The translations under genes and the position numbers were made by a program. Below the pieces are notes generated by a model. That model saw only the letters and a program-made list of their open reading frames with translations, was not told the origin of the DNA and made no database searches. A stretch of DNA of 9,427 nucleotides. Origin: CAZDUS01 sp964609375. Lineage in GTDB: Bacteria; Verrucomicrobiota; Kiritimatiellia; CAIKKV01; CAITUY01. The stretch covers positions 1 to 9,427 of the forward strand of contig CAZSSA010000088.1 in the NCBI GenBank assembly GCA_964609375.1, written 5' to 3'. This document shows, one piece after another, positions 1 through 5,648 of this stretch; the first letter of the stretch is position 1, and each line of letters opens with the position of its first letter.

Positions 1-551
1 ACATCTCGGGGAATGCCCTGCGGTACCTCGATCACACCAGCGCCCGGAATCGCTGTAACGTCAAACGTGTTGGAGTCCTTTTGCCGATACATGTACGTTG
101 CCATGCGAACTGTCGCATGCACGATGTCTGCTGGGGCCGTCACGCTGTACGCCCACCGGCCCGTGATGCTGATGGCGTTCTCTGGGTCCTGATCGAACGT
201 CCAGTACAGGCCCGAATTGAGCTTGAACCGCAGGCCGTACCACGGTGTCTGGTTGCGCGGGTTGGTGACATACGAGCTTGCAGAGATGGATGTCCCGTCT
301 CCATTGATCACCGTCGTAATCTGGCACAGATCCAGAGCGTACGGTGTCCAGTCCAGCACCATGTAGTGGTCGGACGTGTCATGCTCGGCGTCAAACAACT
401 TGGTTGTATCAGCCGGAGCCTCGAACGTCCGATGTGTATGGTTGTCGATCGCGAACTGGGCCCGGGTCAACAACGATTCCAGAAGAGGATCGTCGTCGTT
501 GACATCCAGGCCCATGTACGCTCGCAGTTGAGCCACGCTTGCATATGCCAT
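1..551 (-). CDS. Head-tail connector protein (HK97 gp6-like / phiE125 gp8-like), C-terminus cut by the window edge
   Basis: This gene probably encodes the adaptor ring that docks under the portal and joins the filled head to the tail. I translated it by hand; 183 codons are open to the left edge with no stop. The N-terminus (MAYASVAQLRAYMGLD, then DDPLLESLLTRAQ and AIDNHTHRTF) has the helical pattern of gp6-like connectors, in which a short helix pair leads to a conserved D/N-x-x-T-x-R-x-F segment. The later part (GRWAYSVTAPADIVHAT, then VIEVPQGIPRDV) resembles the C-terminal half of the longer phiE125 gp8-type connectors, where a glycine-tryptophan strand precedes a helix and an I-x-x-P-x-G-I-P strand. 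The start codon shares its A with the TAA stop of the upstream gene (TAATG). No strong ribosome site is seen, so translation is probably by coupling. The family assignment comes from remembered motifs, not from a search. Confidence 0.75.
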   Translation of the reverse strand, partial: MAYASVAQLRAYMGLDVNDDDPLLESLLTRAQFAIDNHTHRTFEAPADTTKLFDAEHDTSDHYMVLDWTPYALDLCQITTVINGDGTSISASSYVTNPRNQTPWYGLRFKLNSGLYWTFDQDPENAISITGRWAYSVTAPADIVHATVRMATYMYRQKDSNTFDVTAIPGAGVIEVPQGIPRD

Positions 552-892
552 TAGATCATCGCCATGTAGACCAAATCATCCCCGGCGTTGTTGCAGATCC
601 GATAGAACACGTTGAGGTTGTCAACCTGAAGCCACTCGGTTTCCTGCCCGGCATCCAGTTCCCAGCCCGTGGTCGTATCGGTAGAGCCGTTGGCAACAGT
701 CACTCCAGCGCCACCAATGTAGACGTTTCCGGCATTGTCCGAAAGCGCCTTGAATTTGACCCGATAGCAGGTGACATCTGGCATCTGCACGGCTGTCGCC
801 GAGCCGGCCAGCTCGCCGGTCTTGATCGTGGCAAACGTGCCGGGCTCTTCACGGATCGCACCGCTGGCCAAGCGCACAAGGGCTATACCCAT
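551..892 (-). CDS. Small phage virion-like protein, 113 residues, beta-rich
   Basis: The specific function is unknown. The protein is 113 residues, rich in Gly, Thr, Ala and Val, and looks like alternating beta strands: GSATAVQMPDVTCYRVKFKA, DNAGNVYIGGAGVT, then a Thr/Gly turn, GWELDAGQETEWL and a C-terminal strand YRICNNAGDDLVYMAMI. Small proteins with this layout (NAG-VYIG, LDAG-x-x, strand at the end) are common in phage head clusters and are presumed structural. I chose the ATG at 892 because AAGGTGG (899-905) lies 6 nt upstream. The reading frame stays open upstream to 970, but that would overlap the preceding gene by 77 bp and lacks such a site. The preceding stop is one base away (TAACATG). 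It could be a neck, decoration or fibre-anchor protein. The gene call is firm; the role is inference. Confidence 0.78.
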   Translation of the reverse strand: MGIALVRLASGAIREEPGTFATIKTGELAGSATAVQMPDVTCYRVKFKALSDNAGNVYIGGAGVTVANGSTDTTTGWELDAGQETEWLQVDNLNVFYRICNNAGDDLVYMAMI

Positions 893-893
893 G

Positions 894-1727
894 TTACGCC
901 ACCTTGCGGCTGATGGCCTGCCCGATGATATTGATCGAGCGGGCAGCACCAGTGTTGGCCTGCACGCCAAGGTACGGCTTGAGGTCCGTTGCGTTGGTCA
1001 GGGCGGTCGACGTGCTGACAAGCGCTCCGTTGATGTAAAACTGAGCGATGCGCGACGCATCAATCGCCACACGCAGCCGGTACGTTGTGCTGGCCGCAAC
1101 CGCAATGCCGGTATCGGTAGCCGTATCGGTGCCGCCGATGCTGTGGATTGCCTGCCATTTGCCAGAGTTGGTCGCCGCGGCGTAACGGAAAAACGCCTGG
1201 TCATTGTCGGTGGCCGTGACCGATGTGTTGGTCAACTTGAGCCCAGCCCAGATGGTCATCGACGTAATCGTAGCCGTGGTGCGCAGCGCACACTCCCAGA
1301 TCGTCTCCTGGTCAGTACCCCAGGTGACCTGCTCCCAGGCTGACTGGTTGGCGTCCAGATGCGGGACCAGAATCATCTGATCATTGTCGGCTCCGGCCGT
1401 CGTAAACGTGAGCCCTCCCTCAGCGTAGTATGTGCTGAGCGCAGAGGTGCCATTGGTGCCGAGCACCTCGAAGTCTGGGTCGGCAATCATCCGAGTCGCT
1501 TCGGACGCATTTTGGATGTCAGCGTTGATGCCTGGCTTGCCACGCCGCCCGGCCGCCCACGACAACTCGTAGCGGCTGGAGAGCGCATTGAATCCAGTGA
1601 GCGAGTAGTCACCGCTGAGCGCTAGGGGGACGCCATCAAACTGGACGCTCGCCGTGCCATTTGCATATTTTTGGCCAAAGCGCAGATTTCCGCCTGTCCA
1701 GGTCGATTTAACATTTGCAACAGTCAT
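894..1727 (-). CDS. Phage structural protein with LamG/concanavalin-like domain
   Basis: This is a probable surface protein of the virion, 277 residues from the chosen start. Residues 1-75 form a distinct N-terminal part (STWTGGNLRFGQKYANG, SVQFDGVPLALSG). Residues of about 85-275 read as a jelly-roll lectin-like domain: TIWECALRTT, AFFRYAAATNSGKW, STTYRLRVAIDASR, then IAQFYINGALVSTST and KPYLGVQANTG. The paired strands YRLRVAID and FYINGALV are the usual mark of LamG/concanavalin-like folds, which often bind sugars. Two ATGs compete. The first (1733) abuts GAGGAGG with no spacing; the second (1727) has 6 nt spacing and is therefore preferred. The gene follows a 153-bp gap with a large palindrome and is followed one base later by the next gene. 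There is no signal peptide. A role as head decoration or head fibre is inferred from its place between the decoration and connector genes. Confidence 0.75.
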   Translation of the reverse strand: MTVANVKSTWTGGNLRFGQKYANGTASVQFDGVPLALSGDYSLTGFNALSSRYELSWAAGRRGKPGINADIQNASEATRMIADPDFEVLGTNGTSALSTYYAEGGLTFTTAGADNDQMILVPHLDANQSAWEQVTWGTDQETIWECALRTTATITSMTIWAGLKLTNTSVTATDNDQAFFRYAAATNSGKWQAIHSIGGTDTATDTGIAVAASTTYRLRVAIDASRIAQFYINGALVSTSTALTNATDLKPYLGVQANTGAARSINIIGQAISRKVA

Positions 1728-1733
1728 ATCCAT

Positions 1734-1740
1734 CCTCCTC
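1734..1740 (-). promoter_or_regulatory. Strong ribosome binding site deciding the LamG-protein start
   Basis: GAGGAGG on the minus strand is a near-perfect Shine-Dalgarno sequence. It touches the ATG at 1733 and lies 6 nt from the ATG at 1727, so it favours initiation at 1727 and a protein two residues shorter than the longest frame. Confidence 0.75.
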
Positions 1741-1746
1741 GGTTAT

Positions 1747-1761
1747 GGCGGTGGTTCCGCC
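1747..1761 (-). other. Small GC hairpin upstream of the LamG-protein ribosome site
   Basis: The minus-strand RNA would contain GGCGG, a 5-nt loop AACCA, and CCGCC: five G-C pairs ending 6 nt before the GAGGAGG ribosome site. Such a hairpin could protect the 5' end of a processed message or keep the ribosome site clear of the larger palindrome upstream. It is short, so it may be a chance occurrence. Confidence 0.4.
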
Positions 1762-1765
1762 GATT

Positions 1766-1878
1766 TCGGTATCCACGTATCCAGCGTGTGTCTGAATTTT
1801 TCATAAACTTTTCAATATACGCGTATATAAGAAAAGTTTATCAAAATCGTCGACACACGCTGGATACCTGGATACGGA
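1766..1878. repeat. Long imperfect palindrome (about 113 bp) in the late-operon intergenic gap
   Basis: The outer arms 1766-1792 and 1852-1878 are complementary over 27 bp with two mismatches, including a perfect 16-bp core (GTATCCAGCGTGTGTC at 1777-1792 against its complement at 1852-1867). A second perfect 11-bp arm lies inside (ATAAACTTTTC 1803-1813 against GAAAAGTTTAT 1831-1841), sharing the same centre near 1822. The middle holds a 14-bp palindrome, ATATACGCGTATAT (1815-1828). The outer arms are GC-rich and the interior is AT-rich. The palindrome starts 2 nt after the decoration-gene stop codon and fills most of the 1728-1880 gap. No U-tract follows either stem on either strand, so it is not a standard intrinsic terminator. 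Possible roles are an RNase-processing or mRNA-stabilising structure that sets capsid against downstream expression, a cruciform or protein-binding site, or a small inverted-repeat mobile element. Confidence 0.85.
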
Positions 1879-1880
1879 TC

Positions 1881-2345
1881 CTAGTCAGTGATTGCAGAGG
1901 CCAGTGGGAGCCCAGGGTAGCGGGGCACACCGATAAATGTGATGTTAACAGTGTTGCTGGCGTTGCCGCCGCTGTCATCTAGGTAGACGCAGTCGAACCC
2001 AGCGCTGAGCGCATCGGGGTCGATTTCGAACACGACTACCTGATTGGGGGCAACGCCCGTGTCGATGGTGTAGGTTTTGGCCGCCGTCTGGCGCACCAAC
2101 ACATCGCTGGTCGTGCCCGCATCCACATCGGCATAGATGTCGACGTTGTTGGCTACGGTCTGGCCACCGCCGGCCACCGCCGTCGCCTCTTTGACCGTCA
2201 GCACCAGATCAGTGTCAGCGCTGCCAGTGTGCGTGACAACGATAGCGCCGCGGTGGAAATTTTTGAGCGACACCACATCACAGGCCACGGCGTTAGCCGC
2301 ACCCTGATAGAGCTGGACAATTTTGTGAGTCTGAGAGATGTGCAT
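1881..2345 (-). CDS. Probable capsid decoration / head-associated structural protein
   Basis: The protein is 154 residues and lies directly after the major capsid gene, the usual place for capsid-stabilising decoration proteins. It begins with a short helix-like segment (MHISQTHKIVQLYQGAANA). A beta-rich body follows (VSLKNFHRGAIVVTHTGS, DTDLVLTVKEAT, then YTIDTG and QVVVFEIDPDALSAGFDCVYL). It ends with NITFIGVPRYPGLPLAS, like other phage shell-associated beta proteins whose last strand runs into a R-Y-P motif. AGGAG (2352-2356) overlaps the capsid stop codon and is 6 nt from the ATG, so it should be well translated together with the capsid. It has no signal peptide or membrane segment. A 10-bp tandem duplication (2162-2181) codes for the Gly/Ala turn AVAGGG. 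The decoration role is inferred from position and composition; a minor head or tail-tube role is less likely. Confidence 0.7.
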   Translation of the reverse strand: MHISQTHKIVQLYQGAANAVACDVVSLKNFHRGAIVVTHTGSADTDLVLTVKEATAVAGGGQTVANNVDIYADVDAGTTSDVLVRQTAAKTYTIDTGVAPNQVVVFEIDPDALSAGFDCVYLDDSGGNASNTVNITFIGVPRYPGLPLASAITD

Positions 2346-2354
2346 GAGTATCTC

Positions 2355-3704
2355 CTATGCCCGGGTGGCCAAAGCGACGAATGGGGACACGGTCGCCGTG
2401 CCCTTGTGCGGGGTCAGCGTATCGTGCCATGCGGGCTGGCCGTCGACACGATAGACAAATCGGTAAGCGGTCTCGTCTGTCAAAAACTGGACGTGGATGC
2501 TGGTCTCAGCCTGCAGCCCGCCCTTTTCGATCATGACATACTGGGACAGGTCGGCCAGAATGATGTCACCGACAGTGCCCAGCGTGGAGCAGTATTCAAT
2601 CGGCACAATCGGACGGCCCAGCAGCGTGCCAAACGGCGCACCACTAATCCCGTTAGCTGGCAGATACACCGGCATGCCACCAGTACCGACAGGCATATCG
2701 AGAGACAGCAACTGGGCCTCGATGTCCTGATTGATAAACCAAACAGCGTTGGCACGCGAGCGGTTCCACATCCTCAACCACATTTTGAAAATGTTGGCGG
2801 TCACCAGCGTGGCCGCCGCCTGGCCCGTCTCTTTGGCGACGGTGACCAGCGCCTGGCTCGACAAAATGCCGAGAGGCTGGCCTGCACCAGTGCCATTGAC
2901 GATCGAGTCCTCGACTAAAAACGTGAGCTCCTCGCTAAATCCCTGCTGCATGATGTTGCCGAGCGCCGTGGTGTCGGCGAGCAGCTCGTCAGTTGCGTAG
3001 GCAACGCCGGCCAACTTTTTGAGCTGGAGCGTCATCTGCCGGAATTTTGGCTTGGTGGCCAGTTTGGTGCCCGCTTCGGCAAGCCAGTAGCCCTGGATAC
3101 CACCCCAGCGGCTGCCGGTCGCCCGGCTGGTCTCGTCGATGGAATTCATGACGAGCGAATTGCTGTTGGCGCTGATCTGGATGCGACGGGTGCGGCTCAT
3201 CACGCTGCCCATCTCATTCATCCTCTGCAGGATCTCCGCCGCGAAGTCCGGCTGGACAAGAAATCCTCCATCACTCGGAACACCCTCTGACAATCCGAGA
3301 GCTTTGGCTCGCTTGGCCTGAGCAGCCAGACGCTGGTCAGCACGATGGGGACGCATGGCTGCCTCGGCCACAGCGTAGAGCTGTTCGCCGAGCGACTTGA
3401 ATGGCATATCAGCCATCTTGTCAGTCTCATCAGCAGTAACGACCAGTCGTGCCGCCGATTTGGTGGCAGGTTCGCTTTCAATCTGCGTTCGGAAAGCCTT
3501 GAGCGCATCGATCTCATCGCGCAGTGCCTTCATTTCGTCGTAACCCATTTTTTTGTCTTCCATTTCGATCTCCACGTTTGCGCCCGAGGCCATCATGTCC
3601 AGTTCGTGCAGTAGCTGCGCCCGTTGCTTGTAGCTCTGGGCGAGATCCAGATCGCCTTCCATCACGGCATTGCGGGCCAGATTGATACATTCCATCCACG
3701 TCAT
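2355..3704 (-). CDS. Major capsid protein, HK97 fold, with N-terminal delta (scaffold) domain
   Basis: This gene encodes the shell protein that forms the icosahedral head, 449 residues long. Residues 1-135 are charged and helical (MEDKKMGYDEMKALRDEIDA and similar) and fit the delta domain that acts as an internal scaffold in HK97-type phages without a separate scaffold gene. The mature HK97 fold starts near GGFLVQPDFAAEIL (146-159). It continues with the E-loop/N-arm region, the conserved AYATDELLAD (235-244), the spine-helix stretch SEELTFLVEDSIVNGTGAGQ (257-276) with PLGIL directly after it, the A-domain strand GRPIVPIEYC (363-372) and the C-terminal FRFVYRVDGQ-like segment. The fused protease encoded just upstream would cut somewhere around residues 120-146. 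The start overlaps the protease stop by 4 nt (ATGA), with AGGAG (3713-3717) 8 nt upstream inside the protease gene. No covalent crosslinking residues can be asserted from sequence alone. Confidence 0.93.
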   Translation of the reverse strand: MTWMECINLARNAVMEGDLDLAQSYKQRAQLLHELDMMASGANVEIEMEDKKMGYDEMKALRDEIDALKAFRTQIESEPATKSAARLVVTADETDKMADMPFKSLGEQLYAVAEAAMRPHRADQRLAAQAKRAKALGLSEGVPSDGGFLVQPDFAAEILQRMNEMGSVMSRTRRIQISANSNSLVMNSIDETSRATGSRWGGIQGYWLAEAGTKLATKPKFRQMTLQLKKLAGVAYATDELLADTTALGNIMQQGFSEELTFLVEDSIVNGTGAGQPLGILSSQALVTVAKETGQAAATLVTANIFKMWLRMWNRSRANAVWFINQDIEAQLLSLDMPVGTGGMPVYLPANGISGAPFGTLLGRPIVPIEYCSTLGTVGDIILADLSQYVMIEKGGLQAETSIHVQFLTDETAYRFVYRVDGQPAWHDTLTPHKGTATVSPFVALATRA

Positions 3705-5254
3705 TTTGAGAACTCCTGTTGCATCCTATCCAGCTCATCCAACATCGCAGCTGCCGCAGATTTTTTGTCCGCCTCTGGAGCCGCCTCTGTACAATCATAG
3801 CAGGATGCCATCAACAGATTGTCGATGCCGAGCGATTTGACCGCCGCCACAACGTTGTCGTCAATCATACGCGGATCCATCGGCTGGACCGTGAGCGTGT
3901 CTCTGCGCAATGGCCATGCTACAATCTCGCCGTTGGCCGCTTTGACCACACCGTCTGGGATTGCCTCCGTGCTGGTACCAATGAGCCCGGCCCGAATGAG
4001 CTCCTCCAGAAACTGGACGTACTTGTTGCGCCGGTTGAGCACACGTTCGACAAACAGACCTTTCTCGTCGACGATGGCTGTCTTCCAGTCGACCCGGCCC
4101 AGCACATCGTCAGGGCCAGGCTCCCCAGACGGGGCATAGCCATGCTCCCAGTCAACGGCTAAGATGTCGGCTTGCGTGTACGGTGATTCGAAAATGGTTT
4201 TGGCTGTGAAGAACTCGCCTACCGAACCGTCGGGGTTGCGCCGGTGCGATGCCAGCCCCTCCAAATCCCGACCGCCCCACAGCACCATGTAATTGCCGAT
4301 GCGCAGCTCGTCGGTGGTCATGCCGAGCGCTTTGACCGTATTTTTGCCCTCGTCGATATCGTACCAGTCATAGCACGCCCAAAATCCCGGGGCCAGCGGA
4401 TCTCGCTTGTCACTGCAACTGTGCCGGGCCAGAAAGTTTTCTCTGCGCTCGGGGATGTCTCGCTGCATGGGCAGCTCTGGATCCCCGTAGTGGACCAGAT
4501 ACTCCCGTCCGTTGCGCAGCACTGTGCGCATGTACTTTTTGTCGTCTCGGCTCGATGGCCGCCTGGGCGACGCCTGGACTGTCACGCCATTGTACGTGTA
4601 GCGCCGCGTCGCTTTTGTCTCGCTGCTGGTCATGACCGGCTTGCCATCCTCTGGTAATCCTGCGCGTCGCTTGCGCCGGATGAGACGCTGGCGCTCTGCT
4701 TCTGACAGGTTTTCTGCCCGGCTTTTGGGCAGGCATTTTGGGTACGCCTCCAGATAATCGTCTTCGGACATACCGTCAGTCGGGCGGCCACACGGCTCGT
4801 AGCCACCACCCTCTTTGGGGCGGCTGATGTCGACCCACTGCTCGGCAAACCATTCCGTGAGATTTTTATAGCTGGCCTCTGCATCTGCATCGCCGTCGAT
4901 ATGCTCGATGAGCGTTTCAACATCTACCGATTTGCCGCTGGTGTATCCGCTCTCATCGTCTCCATGCCGCTCCCGGACCAGCTGCCCGTAGCGCTGCACC
5001 AGCCAGCCGTTGGCATAGGCAGACGGATAGACGCGATACTTTCTTCGAGCCTCTTCCCTGGCCCGGATCCAAAGTTTTGGATACTTGACATCCGGCGGCG
5101 TGTCTGCCTTGTCCGCCTCGCTGGCATACAGTGCAGCGACCTGCGCCTCCGCATCCGTTCTGGTGTCATGGCAGCCGGCCAGCGAGCCATCATCTGTTTT
5201 GATGACAGCGTAGCCGCCGCAATCTGTTGTGTCGGATTCAATGTGCCAAGGCAT
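3701..5254 (-). CDS. Multi-domain prohead protease (HK97 gp4 / S78-like) with long N-terminal extension
   Basis: The protein is 517 residues; HK97-type prohead proteases are usually near 200-250. The C-terminal part (about 315-470) is the protease: YMVLWGGRDLEGL, then GEFFTAKT, DWEHGY with likely catalytic His371, a V-D-E-K-G-L-F-V strand, IRAGLIGTSTEA with likely nucleophile Ser428, and NGEIVAWPLRRDTLT leading to DPRM. These follow the family's HG, G-x-S-x-G-like and W-P-x-x-E-x-S-L-T motifs. In front are three added modules. Residues 1-47 (MPWHIESDTTDCGGYAVIKT, GCHDT, AQVAALYAS) match a small domain often leading phage capsid-maturation proteins. Residues 57-178 (KYPKLW, VYPSAYANGWLVQRY, WVDISR, YEPCGRP, AYPKCLPKS) resemble DUF5872-type segments. 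Residues 240-297 (LARHSC, FWACYDW) match an RH-x-C/W-x-C motif seen in phage head proteins. A charged Ala-rich tail follows. TAAATG joins it to the upstream gene with GGAGG 5 nt before the start. It removes the capsid delta domain. Confidence 0.83.
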   Translation of the reverse strand: MPWHIESDTTDCGGYAVIKTDDGSLAGCHDTRTDAEAQVAALYASEADKADTPPDVKYPKLWIRAREEARRKYRVYPSAYANGWLVQRYGQLVRERHGDDESGYTSGKSVDVETLIEHIDGDADAEASYKNLTEWFAEQWVDISRPKEGGGYEPCGRPTDGMSEDDYLEAYPKCLPKSRAENLSEAERQRLIRRKRRAGLPEDGKPVMTSSETKATRRYTYNGVTVQASPRRPSSRDDKKYMRTVLRNGREYLVHYGDPELPMQRDIPERRENFLARHSCSDKRDPLAPGFWACYDWYDIDEGKNTVKALGMTTDELRIGNYMVLWGGRDLEGLASHRRNPDGSVGEFFTAKTIFESPYTQADILAVDWEHGYAPSGEPGPDDVLGRVDWKTAIVDEKGLFVERVLNRRNKYVQFLEELIRAGLIGTSTEAIPDGVVKAANGEIVAWPLRRDTLTVQPMDPRMIDDNVVAAVKSLGIDNLLMASCYDCTEAAPEADKKSAAAAMLDELDRMQQEFSK

Positions 5255-5647
5255 TTATGCCTCCAGTGCTTGTTCAATGGCCGATTCGAATTGTCTTATG
5301 ATTCGGGTCGCGTTGCGCTCCAAAACTTGGACATCCGTCTGCCAACGATCGCGGTGGATGTCCGCTTGGAATTCCCGAGACTGCACGAATGGCGCATAAA
5401 TGACTTTTGTGCCGACCCTGCCCACGAGACGGTCGCTCTCCGTGCGCACTCTGGTTGTCCATGACCTGCCGAGCGTGCCAGTCCTAACATAAGGCGAGCT
5501 GGGTCTTGGTGCCGGATACTTGGCCAGATCCGCCTGCAATATCATCACGCTCCGCTGCATGGGTGGCCGCAGGATGTCATGAATTTGCTGGAGCGAGTTG
5601 AATTTGCGCATGAGCTTGTCCACACCCTCGATCCGTATCGACGCCAT
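5255..5647 (-). CDS. HK97 gp10-like protein (tail-completion / neck family)
   Basis: The protein is 130 residues. It opens with MASIRIEGVDKLMRKFNSLQ and a helical stretch. The family-typical core is YVRTGTLGRSWTT, then RLVGRVGTKVIYAPFVQ, and a helical C-terminus RIIRQFESAIEQALEA. The G-x-L-x-x-S/W turn followed by a Y-A-x-F-V strand is the mark of HK97 gp10-like proteins, which help complete the head-tail interface. GGAGG (5654-5658) lies 6 nt before the ATG and the upstream stop is one base away (TAACATG). Its position between portal-MuF and protease is unusual: in HK97-like genomes gp10-type genes normally follow the capsid and connector genes. It could therefore be a divergent minor head protein, but the motif fits gp10-like best. 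Confidence 0.72.
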   Translation of the reverse strand: MASIRIEGVDKLMRKFNSLQQIHDILRPPMQRSVMILQADLAKYPAPRPSSPYVRTGTLGRSWTTRVRTESDRLVGRVGTKVIYAPFVQSREFQADIHRDRWQTDVQVLERNATRIIRQFESAIEQALEA

Positions 5648-5648
5648 G

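Noticed and set aside
893..970. Longer start for the 113-residue protein
   Set aside because: The extra residues overlap the LamG-protein gene and look like its shadow; the AAGGTGG site supports the ATG at 892.
771..1343. Plus-strand open frame of 190 residues
   Set aside because: It lies opposite the LamG-protein gene, shows no recognisable motifs and has low-complexity Arg/Gly/Val composition typical of an antisense shadow.
1766..1878. Standard rho-independent terminator
   Set aside because: On the minus strand the outer stem is followed by GTGGATACC and the inner stem by GAAAAATTC, not by a T-run; the plus strand also lacks one. The structure is reported as a palindrome of unknown role.
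1757..1890. Insertion-sequence remnant or miniature inverted-repeat element
   Set aside because: The arms resemble terminal inverted repeats, but no target-site duplication is visible at the ends and no transposase fragment is present. It is kept only as one possibility.
2229..2918. Plus-strand open frame of 229 residues
   Set aside because: It is antisense to the capsid and decoration genes, His/Arg/Asp-rich, with no family resemblance.
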